Assembly (NCBI RefSeq): GCF_003646465.1
Contig: NZ_QZEX01000001.1
Coordinates: 248,001-312,000, forward strand
DNA: 64,000 bases
Origin: Chachezhania antarctica
GTDB lineage: Bacteria > Pseudomonadota > Alphaproteobacteria > Rhodobacterales > Rhodobacteraceae
Direction: 5' to 3'
The translations under genes were made by a program, and so were the position numbers. Below, piece after piece: positions 26,306 to 36,600 of the stretch (position 1 is its first letter; every line of letters begins with the position of its first letter). The notes below the pieces were generated by a model, which was not told the DNA's origin, searched no databases, and worked only from the letters and a program-made list of their open reading frames with translations.

Positions 26306-28437
26306 CTGCGGAAAGTCGATCCTTGCGTACCAAGGAGGAACCGGGCCGGATCGCGTTCGATCCGATCGGCCAGCCGCTCCAGATTGATGACCAGGCGGCG
26401 CGCTTCCTCGATAAAGCCAAGAAGCTGCGGCAGTCCGAGACGAAGGAATTCGGACACCTGACGGCGGTTCTCCTGCACGATGGAATTGACCGTGCCCAGC
26501 AGGTCGGCGGCCGAGCTTGACACCACCCGCACATCGGCGGTCACGGCGTCGACCTCCTGCGCCACCTTGTTGATGGACTGGGTCATGTTGTCGACCGACG
26601 TGTGAATGTTGCTGATCATCGGCTGCAGGTCTTCGGTGATCGCGTTGTTGGCCAGGCTGAACGTCTTCTGCGCGGTGGCCAGCGTGCCGTTTGCCGTGGT
26701 GACCGCCGTGTTGACGACCGACAGCGTTTCGTTCGCATTGGTCATCACGCTGGTCACGGATTTCAGTGCATCCTGCGCATCCACCGTGATCCCGTCGATC
26801 CGGCCCGAGATCTTGGTAACGTCCGCGCCCACGGTCTGGATCACGGAATTCGCCGTGTCCGCCGCCTGGGTGACGTTCTGCATCACGCCCGGAAGATCGC
26901 GTTGCACCGTTTCGTTGATCGTTGCGACCGATTTCTGGACCTCGGCCATGGCGGCGCTGATATCCTCGACCATCTTGGTGCCGGTGCCGAAGGTCAGATC
27001 GTAAAGATAGTCCGATGTCTTTTCGACCGACACCATGGTCTTCGTGGTCTGATCGATCGCGGTGTCGATATCCTGAAGCGTCTTCTGCGCCTCGTCCAGA
27101 CGGTCGGTGGCGGCGGTGATCATCTTCTGGCCGGACTCGCTGAGCTCCCGCGCCTGCTGATCGACGAAGTTCAATGTCGTCGTGGCCTGCTCCACCAGCG
27201 GCGGCAGCGTGTCCTGGGTCAGCGTCTGGATCGACGCCAGCGACTGCGTTGCCTGATCGGCCAGCGGCTTGCCCTGCTCTTCGATGAACTTCGTGGCTGC
27301 GTCCGATGTCGTCTTCACCGAATCCAGCGTCGTGTTCGCCTGCTGGGTCGCGGTGTTGAAATTGTCGATCAGTTCCTTCGACTGTTCGGCCCGCTGCTGG
27401 ATCTCGTCGCCCACCTTCGTGTAGCGCGCGATAAGCGATGTCGCTTCGCCCGCAAGGGTGTCCACGTGTCCGTCGAGCGATTTCACCGTGTTCTCGATAC
27501 CCGTCATCAGCTGCGGCAGGCGCGCATTGGCGAAGGTTTCGGCCGCCTTCAGCGTCGTGTCGACAACCGGCGTCAGCGTCTGGACCGTCTCGTTCACGGT
27601 GGCGGCCGCCGCGGCGCCGCTTTTCAGCATCTCGGCCACGTCGCCCTTCATCAGCTGGTCGGCGGTGTCGAAGGTCGTCTTGGCGCTGTTCAGCGTCGCC
27701 TCGACCGTACTGATGGCGCCTTCGGCCTTCTTGATGGCAGTGTCGGCGGTCTCCAGCGTCGTCGTCGCGGTGTTGAGCGTGGTCTGGGCGGTGTCCGACA
27801 GGGTCTTCAATTCGCCCGTGAAATTCGAGATTTCCTTGGACGCGGCCGATATATCCTTCGACAGGCCCTCGAATTCGCCCATGACCGTATCGACCTTCTC
27901 GGACGCCGAGGACAGGTTCGACAGAAGATCCGTCACCGCCTGCTGGTTCTGGGTGCTTACGACATTGTTCAGCTTGTCCAGCAGGTCGACTGCCTTGTTC
28001 AGCAATTCCGGCGCACCTTCGAAGATCGATTGCAGCGGGGATCGCTTGGACGGGATCACGCTGAATTCGGCCAGTGGCTTGCCGCCGGGGTTGTCGTTCT
28101 GAAGCGACACATAGCTGACCCCGGTCACGCCCTGGCTTTCCAGCACGGCCACCGTTTCGGTGGTGATCGGCGTCTTCTCTTCCACTTCCAGCCGGACGCG
28201 GACGCGCGACGGATCCTTGTCGTCAAGGTTCAGCGACACGACCTGGCCCACCTTCAGGCCGTTGTACCGCACGTCGCCTGCCGTCCCCAGCCCAGCGACG
28301 CTTTCGAACAGGACATCGTAGTAGGCATATTGCTGATCGGTGCTGAACTTTGCCAGCCACAGAAGGAAGGCGAACGCCCCGATCAGACCCACAAGCGTAA
28401 AGGCCCCGATCAGCACGAAATTCGCACGCGTCTCCAT
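26302..28437 (-). CDS. mlaD: MCE/MlaD-domain protein with very long helical tail
   Basis: 711 residues, against about 180 for E. coli MlaD. One N-terminal membrane anchor (about 7-29) and a single MCE domain (about 35-125; GLGTAGDVRYNGLKVGQV, GVTGVSYVSL) are followed by some 570 residues rich in T, A, S, V and Q with regular helical periodicity and no aromatic core (for example LNTATTTLETADTAIKKAEG). Such tails form long coiled-coil tunnels or needles in the PqiB/YebT class, so the protein may span the periplasm to carry lipids to or from the outer membrane. Symbol mlaD is by domain similarity. Confidence 0.85.
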   Translation of the reverse strand: METRANFVLIGAFTLVGLIGAFAFLLWLAKFSTDQQYAYYDVLFESVAGLGTAGDVRYNGLKVGQVVSLNLDDKDPSRVRVRLEVEEKTPITTETVAVLESQGVTGVSYVSLQNDNPGGKPLAEFSVIPSKRSPLQSIFEGAPELLNKAVDLLDKLNNVVSTQNQQAVTDLLSNLSSASEKVDTVMGEFEGLSKDISAASKEISNFTGELKTLSDTAQTTLNTATTTLETADTAIKKAEGAISTVEATLNSAKTTFDTADQLMKGDVAEMLKSGAAAAATVNETVQTLTPVVDTTLKAAETFANARLPQLMTGIENTVKSLDGHVDTLAGEATSLIARYTKVGDEIQQRAEQSKELIDNFNTATQQANTTLDSVKTTSDAATKFIEEQGKPLADQATQSLASIQTLTQDTLPPLVEQATTTLNFVDQQARELSESGQKMITAATDRLDEAQKTLQDIDTAIDQTTKTMVSVEKTSDYLYDLTFGTGTKMVEDISAAMAEVQKSVATINETVQRDLPGVMQNVTQAADTANSVIQTVGADVTKISGRIDGITVDAQDALKSVTSVMTNANETLSVVNTAVTTANGTLATAQKTFSLANNAITEDLQPMISNIHTSVDNMTQSINKVAQEVDAVTADVRVVSSSAADLLGTVNSIVQENRRQVSEFLRLGLPQLLGFIEEARRLVINLERLADRIERDPARFLLGTQGSTFRR

Positions 28438-28440
28438 GCC

Positions 28441-29247
28441 TTACCCCTTGCCCTGTGCTGCACGGGCCCGCGGCCCGGTGAAATATTCCTGTACCCACGG
28501 ATGATCGATTTCGGTCATCATCTCGATGGGGCCGGTGACCAGAACCTTCTTTTCGGCCAGAACCGCGATACGGTCGCAGATCGCGTACAGACTGTCGAGG
28601 TCATGGGTCACCATGAACACCGTCAGACCCAGCGACCGCTGCAATTCCCCGATCAGGTTGTCATAGGCCGCGGCCCCCACGGGATCGAGCCCCGCCGTCG
28701 GTTCGTCCAGAAACACGATTTCCGGGTCGAGCGCCAGCGCCCGCGCCAGTGCCGCGCGTTTCTTCATGCCGCCCGAAAGCTCGGACGGGTACTTGTCGCC
28801 CGCGTAGTAGGGCAGGCCCACCATCGAGATCTTGAGTTCCGCCAGCGATTTCATGATGTGGTGCGGCAGCTTCAGATGCTCGCGCATCGGCGCCATGACG
28901 TTCTGCAGAACCGTCAGCGACGAAAACAGCGCACCGTCCTGGAACGCGACGCCCCAGCGCTTTTCCACCTCGCGCCGTTCCTTTTCCGAGGCATGGAGAA
29001 CATCGACGCCCAGCACCTCGATCGAGCCTTCGGCCGGGCGGTTCAGCCCGACGATGGTCCGCAGCATCACCGACTTGCCGGTGCCCGACCCGCCGACGAT
29101 GCCCAGCACCTCTCCCTTCATGACATCCAGATCGAGGTTCTCGTGCACCACCTGCCGGCCGAACTGGTTCTTCAGCCCACGTACGCGGATGGCGACCTCG
29201 TCCGTCTGGGCGTTGTCTTCGCCAAGGGGGGTGTTCGCGCCGTCCAT
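28441..29247 (-). CDS. mlaF: ABC transporter ATPase MlaF-like
   Basis: 268-residue ATPase of the MCE lipid transporter. Walker A GGSGTGKSV (about 53-61), ABC signature LSGGMKKRAALARALA, Walker B EIVFLDEPTAGLDP and the switch histidine in MVTHDLDSL are all intact. GMKKR in the signature is typical of the MlaF family. It is 3 nt upstream of the MlaD-type gene and its start overlaps the permease stop (TGATG). Confidence 0.92.
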   Translation of the reverse strand: MDGANTPLGEDNAQTDEVAIRVRGLKNQFGRQVVHENLDLDVMKGEVLGIVGGSGTGKSVMLRTIVGLNRPAEGSIEVLGVDVLHASEKERREVEKRWGVAFQDGALFSSLTVLQNVMAPMREHLKLPHHIMKSLAELKISMVGLPYYAGDKYPSELSGGMKKRAALARALALDPEIVFLDEPTAGLDPVGAAAYDNLIGELQRSLGLTVFMVTHDLDSLYAICDRIAVLAEKKVLVTGPIEMMTEIDHPWVQEYFTGPRARAAQGKG

Positions 29248-30371
29248 CAGACACCCATTTCCGAGAAGAAGACCGAAAACAGCGCGTCGAGCGCAATGAC
29301 AAGGAAGATCGACTGCACCACCGACGCGGTGGTCCGCTGCCCCACGCTGACGGACGAGCCTTCAACCTGAAACGCCTGCCAGATCGAGATCACGCCGATC
29401 ACCAGGGCGAAGAACGGCGCCTTGATCATGCCGATGGCCAGCTGCCAGACGCCGACATCGGCATAGAGGCGGGAAATGAACAGGCCGGGGCTGATGCCAA
29501 GGTCGATCCAGCTCATCAATCCGCCGCCGAACAGGCCCGCGATATTGGCGATGAAGCCAAGGATCGGCAACATGATCAGCAGGGCAAGAATACGCGGCAC
29601 GGCCAGAACCTCGATCGGATCAAGGCCCAGCGTCCGCATCGCGTCGATTTCTTCCTGCAGCTTCATGGAGCCGACGGAGGCGGTGAACGCCGACCCCGAC
29701 CGGCCCGCCACGATGATCGCGGTCAGAAGGATCCCCAGTTCCCGCAGGACGGACACGGCGATCAGGTCGACAACGAAGACCTCGGCCCCGAACTGCCGCA
29801 ATTGCGCCGCGCCCTGAAAGGCCAGGACCACGCCGATCAGGAAGCCCATCAGCGCCACGATGGGCACGGCCTTCAGCCCGGTTTCCTCCATCTGCGTGAA
29901 GAGCGCGGCAAAGCGCAGCCGCCACGGCCGCAGCAACACGCCCACGAGCCGCGTCAGGATCAGCCCGAAGAAGCTCAGAAGCGACACGACCGACTTGCCG
30001 GCATCCACCGTTCCGCGGCCGGTACGGTCGAGGAGGGGAATGAAACCGGTCGGCGGCGCTTCGGGGGATTCATCCTCCGGGATTGCCTTGGTCACGGCGG
30101 CCATCAGGGCGGCCTGATCGTCGGACGCGCCGACAATCGTCACGGACCGGCCCTCGGCCTCCAGCCGCGTCTTCAGATCGGCGATCAGCCACGCACCGCC
30201 GGTGTCCAGCGCGTCGGCACCGGACAGGTCGATTTCCAGATCCGACGTATTCGATGGAATCGACGGCATAGCCCGTTCGACGGTGCCCAGCGCCGCGGTC
30301 AGCAGCTTGCCGGTCACGCGCAGGACGGGCCTTTCGGCGTCCTGGTCGAGCATTATTGATGCCATAGCCAT
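29247..30371 (-). CDS. mlaE: STAS-permease fusion of the MCE transporter (MlaE-like)
   Basis: 374-residue inner-membrane permease. The N-terminal 100 or so residues form a STAS domain (MlaB-like, with DLEIDLSGADALDTGGAWL), fused to the MlaE/YrbE permease (about 125-370; SGSAFTASVGSMKLQEEIDAMRTLGLDP). In E. coli these are separate proteins MlaB and MlaE. It is the first gene of the operon. The ATG at 30371 is preferred; the frame is open to a TTG at 30401. The 184-nt gap to the divergent permease shows no clear promoter. Confidence 0.9.
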   Translation of the reverse strand: MAMASIMLDQDAERPVLRVTGKLLTAALGTVERAMPSIPSNTSDLEIDLSGADALDTGGAWLIADLKTRLEAEGRSVTIVGASDDQAALMAAVTKAIPEDESPEAPPTGFIPLLDRTGRGTVDAGKSVVSLLSFFGLILTRLVGVLLRPWRLRFAALFTQMEETGLKAVPIVALMGFLIGVVLAFQGAAQLRQFGAEVFVVDLIAVSVLRELGILLTAIIVAGRSGSAFTASVGSMKLQEEIDAMRTLGLDPIEVLAVPRILALLIMLPILGFIANIAGLFGGGLMSWIDLGISPGLFISRLYADVGVWQLAIGMIKAPFFALVIGVISIWQAFQVEGSSVSVGQRTTASVVQSIFLVIALDALFSVFFSEMGV

Positions 30372-30555
30372 GCGCTTTAGCAGAAGGGTGTCTGCCCCCA
30401 AGTCACAACCGCGAATCGTCGGTATCTTAACGATTTATCTTCCAAGGGTGCCCCAAGGCTACACCAATGCCGCAACGGCGAAATTCCGCCCGGGTTGCGG
30501 CTGCGGCGGATTTGCGAAAAGGGTGCGCGGGTCACAGCATTCCGGGGGACGCGTC

Positions 30556-31431
30556 ATGGACATCCGCAGCATAGCCATGGGGCTGGCCTTTGCCCTGATG
30601 TGGTCTTCGGCCTTCACGTCGGCCCGGATCATCGTGGCCGACGCCTCGCCCCTCTATTCGCTGGCGATGCGCTTCCTGATTTCCGGCCTGATCGGCGTGG
30701 GGATCGCGCTGGCACTGGGGCAAAGCTGGAAACTGTCCCGCGCGCAGTGGAAAGCGACCATCGCCTTCGGCATCTGCCAGAACGCGCTGTATCTTGGCCT
30801 GAACTTCGTCGGCATGCAGACGGTGCAGGCCTCGCTGGCTTCGATCATCGCGTCGTCGCTGCCGCTGCTGGTGGGGCTGGCCAGCTGGCTGATCTTCCGC
30901 GAGAAGATCAAGCCGCTGGGCATTCTGGGGCTGATCCTTGGCTTTGGCGGTGTGGCGCTGATCATGGGATCGCGCATTTCCGCCGGTGTGGACCTGTACG
31001 GGGTCATGTTGTGCTTCATCGGTGCGCTGGCGCTGGCGGTCGCGACGCTTTCGGTGCGCGGCGCCACGTCGGGCGGGAACTTCATGATGGTCGTGGGCCT
31101 GCAGATGCTGATCGGCGCGGCGTGCCTGTTCGCCGTGGCGATCCCGTTCGAGCCGCTGCGGGTCAATCCCACATGGCCGCTGTTCTGGGCGTTCCTTTAC
31201 ACGACGCTGGTGCCGGGCTTGACGGCCACATTCGTCTGGGTGCTGCTGCTGGACCGCATCGGCGCCGTGCGCGCGGCGACGTTCCATTTCCTGAACCCGG
31301 TCTTCGGCGTGGGCATCGCGGCGGTGTTGCTTGGCGAGGCGCTGGGGCCGCTGGATATCGTGGGTGTCCTGATCACGACGGCGGGGATCCTTGCGGTGCA
31401 GGTGTCGCGCAGGCCCGGGCAGGTGGCGTAG
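30556..31431 (+). CDS. EamA/DMT-family permease
   Basis: 291-residue transporter with ten predicted membrane segments. DIRSIAMGLAFALMWSSAFT opens repeat 1; FLYTTLVPGLTATFVWVLLL and FHFLNPVFGVGIAAVLLGE lie in repeat 2. It probably exports a small metabolite; the substrate is unknown. The ATG at 30556 has GGGGGA about 7 nt upstream; a longer open frame upstream lacks support. It is distinct in sequence from the DMT permease at 23.9-24.9 kb. Confidence 0.87.
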   Translation: MDIRSIAMGLAFALMWSSAFTSARIIVADASPLYSLAMRFLISGLIGVGIALALGQSWKLSRAQWKATIAFGICQNALYLGLNFVGMQTVQASLASIIASSLPLLVGLASWLIFREKIKPLGILGLILGFGGVALIMGSRISAGVDLYGVMLCFIGALALAVATLSVRGATSGGNFMMVVGLQMLIGAACLFAVAIPFEPLRVNPTWPLFWAFLYTTLVPGLTATFVWVLLLDRIGAVRAATFHFLNPVFGVGIAAVLLGEALGPLDIVGVLITTAGILAVQVSRRPGQVA

Positions 31432-31443
31432 TTGCCACCGTGC

Positions 31444-31492
31444 GTGGGGACGTTGTCCCCACACCCCTGAGGTATTTTCGGACCAAAAAAGA
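31444..31492. repeat. Intergenic hairpin plus degenerate composite-repeat arm
   Basis: GTGGGGAC, gtt, GTCCCCAC (31444-31462) is a perfect 8-bp hairpin just after the DMT permease stop, followed by GAGGTATTTTCGGACCAAAAAA, a diverged version of the GAGGTATTTGGAGACCAAAGAAG module. It sits between the convergent permease and tetR genes and probably terminates transcription. Confidence 0.55.
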
Positions 31493-31503
31493 CTGGCGCG
31501 GGC

Positions 31504-32157
31504 TTACCTGACCCCGTTCAGGAACACCGACAGTCCGTATTCGAACCGGCGTTGCCAGGCCTTGGTCGGTGGACGGTGCGTCGGGTCGACCAGCGCTTCC
31601 AGGATTGGCAGGTGCAACATGTCCATCAGGAGGTCCGCGGCCTCGTCCGTGTCGGGGATGGCCAGTTCGCCACGGGCACAAGCGCGGTCCAGCTCGTGGC
31701 GGATGCGGGCCTGCTTGTTGCGGCGGCCTTCCTCGATGCAGCGTCGGCTGAGTTGCGGGTGGTTCGCCGCCTCGACCACCGCAAGGCGCAGGAGCGCCAC
31801 GGGCAGGTCCCAGGCGTCGTCCGGCGCGTCGAAGTGGAACAGCTCGCGCAGCCTGTCGGCGATGCCGCCGTCTTCATCGACGGGGCCGGCCTCGTATTGG
31901 GCGAAATGCTGGTCGACGAAGGCCACGAACAGGCTGTCGCGGTCCTGGAACAGGCCATAGAGCGTCTGCTTCGACATGCCCGCGCGCCGGGCGATGGCCG
32001 ACATCGTCATGCCTTCAAGCCCCACCTCGCGGAAGAGGTCGCCCAGCGCCGCGAAGATGATCTGCCGACGCTGTTCCGCGTCGATGACCACCGGGCGCCC
32101 CTTGCGCGGTTGATCGGCGGCAACATTTGTGCCCTTGTTTTGAGCAGGTTTATGCAA
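31504..32157 (-). CDS. TetR-family repressor of the adjacent efflux pump
   Basis: 217-residue regulator. The HTH (about 30-70; FREVGLEGMTMSAIARRAGMSKQTLYGLFQDRDSLF) is typical of TetR/AcrR. The frame is open to a TTG at 32223, but the internal TTG at 32157 has GGAGG exactly 6 nt before it and begins MHKPAQNKGT, so I chose it; the product is then of normal length. It is divergent from the acrAB-like genes, with a 14-bp palindrome between, fitting the usual repressor-pump layout. Confidence 0.87.
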   Translation of the reverse strand: MHKPAQNKGTNVAADQPRKGRPVVIDAEQRRQIIFAALGDLFREVGLEGMTMSAIARRAGMSKQTLYGLFQDRDSLFVAFVDQHFAQYEAGPVDEDGGIADRLRELFHFDAPDDAWDLPVALLRLAVVEAANHPQLSRRCIEEGRRNKQARIRHELDRACARGELAIPDTDEAADLLMDMLHLPILEALVDPTHRPPTKAWQRRFEYGLSVFLNGVR

Positions 32158-32234
32158 ACTGCGCCTCCGTGCACGTGTTCTGTTCTCTGGTGCAGTGGGA
32201 ATCCGCTTGCGGACCGACCACAACCATAATTATG

Positions 32235-32248
32235 AGACTCGCGAGTCT
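32235..32248. promoter_or_regulatory. Palindromic operator between tetR and acrA
   Basis: AGACTCGCGAGTCT is a perfect 14-bp palindrome in the divergent promoter region. CATAAT/TAATTATG sequences next to it could serve as -10 elements in either direction. It is the best candidate binding site for the TetR protein. Confidence 0.6.
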
Positions 32249-32309
32249 TGTAAGTTTTCCTTGGACGCACGCCAAGCGTTTTCACGGAAAAAGGAATGAG
32301 GAGCCGTCC

Positions 32310-33644
32310 ATGGCCCATACATATGTGTCCGCCCTGCGTGCGGTCCTTGCCGTCTTCGTGCTTCTGGGCCTCCCCGGCGGTTCCGCCGTGGCGCAGCAGG
32401 GTACCCCGCCGCCGCCGGCCGTGACGGTTGTGACGCTGCAGCCGCAGGACCTGACCCTGACCTCGACCCTGCCGGGCCGGGTGCGCGCCTCGGCCGAGGC
32501 CGAAGTGCGCCCGCAGGTCAACGGGATCGTGCTGAGCCGCCAGTTCAAGGAAGGCACGACCGTTGAAGAGGGCGATGTTCTTTACGAGATCGATCCCACG
32601 ACCTACCAGGCCGCGGTCGCGCAGGCGCAGGCCGCGTTGAATTCGGCCAAGGCGCAGCTGGACGCCGCCAACCGCGACTTCCAGCGGACCTCGACCCTGT
32701 CGGAACGGGGCGTGTCGACCCAGCAGGCCAATGATGAGGCCGAATCCAACCGCGATATCGCCCGCGCGCAGGTCGCCGTTGCCGAAGCCGCGCTGCAGGC
32801 CGCCCAGATCGAACTCGACCATACCCGGATCAAGGCGCGCCTGTCGGGCCGCATCGGCCTGTCCGAGATCACGCAGGGCGCGCTGGTCACCGCCAGCCAG
32901 GCGACGCCGCTGACGACGATCCGGAAGATCGACACCGTTTACGTGGACGTGACCCAGTCGGCCGCCGACATGCTGGCGTGGCGCCGCGGCACGGCGATCG
33001 ATCCCGATGCGTCGGAAAAGGTCGCCCTGACCCTCGCCGATGGCTCCACCTACGGGCACGAGGGCCTGCTGACCGCGGCCGAACCGCATGTGGACGAACG
33101 TACCGGCGTGGTCGTGCTGCGGATCGAATTCGACAACCCCGACACGCTGCTGCTGCCGGGCATGTACGTGCAGGTCGAAATGCCGACCGCTTTCGTGGAA
33201 AACGCTTTTCTCGTGCCCCAGGAGGCCGTGACGCGGGACCGGCGCGGCAATCCCCAGACGCTTGTGGTGGGCGCTGACGGGATTGTCGCGCAGCGGCAAC
33301 TGACCGTGTTGCAGGATCAGGGCCCGAACTGGGTCGTGACCGAAGGTGTCGAGCCCGGCGACCGGGTAATCGTGGCCGGGCTGCAGCGCGCCGGACCGGG
33401 CGCACAGGTCACGCCGCAGGAACGTGCAGCGCCGGAAGGTGCGGCGACCGCCCCGGCACAGGCCGCGACCCCGGCAACGCCCGCTCAGGGTGCGGCCGAG
33501 GCATCGCCTGATGCCGGAAGTACTGATGGCGCCGCTCCGGCAGCACCGGCAGCGGAAACGACCGATGGCGATGCGACGCAAGATGCCACAGCGCCTGCCG
33601 CTGGCAGCGACGGGGCCGCATCCAGCGGCGCCGCAAACGAATAG
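32310..33644 (+). CDS. acrA: RND efflux periplasmic adaptor (AcrA/MexA type)
   Basis: 444-residue membrane-fusion protein that links an RND pump to an outer-membrane channel. It has a signal peptide (LPGGSAVA-Q), a lipoyl/barrel-sandwich half (RVRASAEAEVRPQVNGIVLS, FKEGTTVEEGDVLYEIDP), an alpha-helical hairpin (about 90-165), the second lipoyl half and a beta-barrel. The signal peptide lacks a lipobox cysteine, unlike E. coli AcrA. The last 75 residues are a low-complexity Ala/Pro/Gly/Thr tail. The ATG at 32310 (GAGGAG 8 nt upstream) is chosen over an open upstream frame. Confidence 0.9.
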   Translation: MAHTYVSALRAVLAVFVLLGLPGGSAVAQQGTPPPPAVTVVTLQPQDLTLTSTLPGRVRASAEAEVRPQVNGIVLSRQFKEGTTVEEGDVLYEIDPTTYQAAVAQAQAALNSAKAQLDAANRDFQRTSTLSERGVSTQQANDEAESNRDIARAQVAVAEAALQAAQIELDHTRIKARLSGRIGLSEITQGALVTASQATPLTTIRKIDTVYVDVTQSAADMLAWRRGTAIDPDASEKVALTLADGSTYGHEGLLTAAEPHVDERTGVVVLRIEFDNPDTLLLPGMYVQVEMPTAFVENAFLVPQEAVTRDRRGNPQTLVVGADGIVAQRQLTVLQDQGPNWVVTEGVEPGDRVIVAGLQRAGPGAQVTPQERAAPEGAATAPAQAATPATPAQGAAEASPDAGSTDGAAPAAPAAETTDGDATQDATAPAAGSDGAASSGAANE

Positions 33645-33653
33645 GGCGCCCCA

Positions 33654-36600
33654 ATGGCTCGTTTCTTCATCGACAGGCCCATCTTCGCATGGGTCATTTC
33701 CATCATCATCATGGGTGTCGGCGTCCTGTCGATCGTGACGCTGCCGATCGCGCAGTACCCGCAGATCGCGCCGCCCTCGATCTCGATCCGGGCGGTCTAT
33801 CCGGGCGCGTCTGCACAGACGGTGGCCAATACCGTGACGCAGGTCATCGAACAGCAGATGACCGGGCTGGACGGCATGCGCTACATGTCGTCGAATTCGT
33901 CATCCTCGGGCGCGGCATCGATCACGCTGACCTTCGAGACGGGCACCGACCCGGACATCGCCCAGGTGCAGGTGCAGAACAAGCTGTCACAGGCCACGCC
34001 ACTTCTGCCTGAAAGCGTGCAAAGACAGGGCGTCACGGTTGAAAAATCATCGGCCGGGTTCCTGATGGTGGTCTCGCTGATCTCTCCAGATGGCAGCCTG
34101 GACGAGACCGACCTGGCCGATTACCTGCAGACAAATATCGTCGACGAGATGTCGCGGATCGAAGGCGTGGGGTCGGTCCAGGTGTTCGGGTCGCAATACG
34201 CGATGCGGATCTGGCTGGACCCGGCGAAGCTGATCTCCTACGGGCTGACGCCGTCGGACGTGGTGTCGGCCGTCAGCCAGGAGAACGCGCAGATCTCGGC
34301 CGGGGCCTTCGGCAACCGCCCGACGCGGGACGGCCAGATGCTGAACGCGACGATCACCGCGCAATCGCTGCTGCAAACGCCCGAGGATTTCCGCCAGATC
34401 GTGCTGAGGGCCGAGGAAAACGGCGGGCTGGTCCTGCTGGATGACGTGGCCGAGGTCGAGATCGGGGCCGAGAATTATTCCACCGCGGCCACCTATAACG
34501 GGCAGCCGGCGTCCGGCATGGCGATCAGCCTTGCGCCCGGTGCGAACGCGCTGAACACGTCGGAACAGGTCACCCAGCGGATCGAGGAATTCGCGGAGTT
34601 CTTCCCCGAAGGCATTGACTACGTCATCCCGTACGACACCACGCCCTTCGTCGAGATCTCGATTGAATCGGTGATGCACACGCTGATCGAGGCCATCGTG
34701 CTGGTGTTCTTCGTGATGTTCCTGTTCCTGCAGAACCTGCGGGCCACACTGATCCCGACGCTGGCCGTGCCGGTGGTGCTGTTGGGCACCTTCGGGGTGC
34801 TCGCGGCGATGGGGTTCACCATCAACACGCTGACGATGTTGGCCATGGTGCTGGCCATCGGTCTTCTGGTCGACGATGCCATTGTGGTGGTCGAAAACGT
34901 CGAACGGGTGATGGAGGAAGAGGGCCTGTCCCCCCTTGAAGCGACGCGCAAGTCGATGGGCCAGATCACCGGCGCGCTGATCGGGATCGCCATGGTCCTG
35001 TCGGCGGTGTTCGTGCCGATGGCGTTCTTCGGCGGATCGACCGGCGTGATCTACCAGCAGTTCGCGATCACCATCGTTTCGGCCATGGCGCTGTCGGTGC
35101 TGGTGGCCCTGACGCTGACGCCCGCGCTTTGCGCCACGATGCTGAAGCAGAGCCACGGACCCAAGCGCGGCCTGTTCGGGCTGTTCAACCGTGGCTTCAG
35201 CGCGACGACGCGGGGCTATGGCGGGATTGTACAGTTCCTTGTGAAAAGGCCGTTCCTTGGCATCCTGATCTATGCGGTGCTGGTCGCCGGCATGGTGGTG
35301 ATGTTCATGCGCACGCCCACCGGCTTCCTGCCGGACGAAGATCAGGGCATCATGTTCGTGATGATCCAGGGCCCCACCGGCGCCACGCTGGAACGGACCG
35401 AGGATGTCGTCGAACAGGTCCAGCAGTACTTTCTGCAGAACGAACCCGACGCGGTCGAAGCCGTGTTCGGCGTCGCGGGCTTCGGCTTTGCCGGGCAAGG
35501 GCAGAACATGGGCCTGGCCTTCGTGCGGATGAAGGACTGGTCGGTCAGGGAAAACCCCGCGCTTTCGGTGCAGGCCGTGGCCGGGCGGGCCTATGGTGCG
35601 CTGTCCCAGATCCAGGACGCAATGGTCTTCCCGATTGTGCCGCCCGCGGTGACGGAGCTTGGCAACGTGTCCGGCTTCGACATGTTCCTGCAGGCGAGGG
35701 GTGGCCAGACGAACGAAGAGCTTACCGCCGCCCGCAACCAGCTTCTTGGGATGGCGGCACAAAGCGAGCTTCTGACCGGGGTGCGCCCCAACGGTCTGGA
35801 GGACGCCGCGCAGTTCAACCTCGATATCGACTGGCGCAAGGCCGGGGCGATGGGGGTCACGGCGGCCAATGTGTCAACGCTCCTGAACATCGCGTGGGCG
35901 GGCGCCTACGTGAACGACTTCATCGACCGCGGCCGGATCAAGCGGGTCTATGTTCAGGGCGATGCCGAAAGCCGGTCGACCCCGTCGGACATGGACAAAT
36001 GGCGCGTGCGCAATGCGTCAGGCGGTCTGGTGCCGCTCTCCAACTTCTCGGAAGGGAATTGGCAGCAGGGGCCGCAGGGCGTCTACCGCTACAACGGCGT
36101 GCCCGCGATGCAGATCCAGGGCAGCCCCGCACCCGGCGTGACGACGGGCGAGGCGATGGTGGAAATGGAACGCCTCGCCGCGCAACTCCCCGAAGGTTTC
36201 GGCCTGTCATGGACCGGCCTGTCGCTGGAGGAACGCGAATCCGGAAACCAGGCGCCGTTGCTCTATGCGCTGTCGTTGGCGGCGGTGTTCCTGTCACTGG
36301 CCGCGCTTTACGAAAGCTGGTCGATCCCGTTTGCGGTGATGCTGGCCATGCCCATCGGCGTGCTGGGCGCGCTGGCGGGCGCATGGCTGGGCGGGTTCGA
36401 GAACGGCGTGTTCTTCCAGGTGGGCCTGCTGACCGTCATCGGCCTGACAGGGAAGAACGCGATCCTGATTGTCGAATTTGCGCGCGAGCGATTGGATTCG
36501 GGCGAAGACCTGCTGAAAGCCACGGTCGAGGCCGCCAAGCAGCGCTTCCGGCCGATCATCATGACCTCGATGGCGTTTTCGCTGGGGGTCGTGCCGCTGG

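Noticed and set aside
26602-29370. Open frame of 922 codons on the plus strand opposite the MCE operon
   Set aside because: It is the antisense frame of the MCE and ATPase genes. Its composition (His/Arg/Gly-rich, no family motif) is typical of shadows in GC-rich DNA.
34047-35762. Open frame of 571 codons opposite acrB
   Set aside because: The acrB reading frame is fully supported; the antisense product is His/Gln/Arg-rich with no domain.
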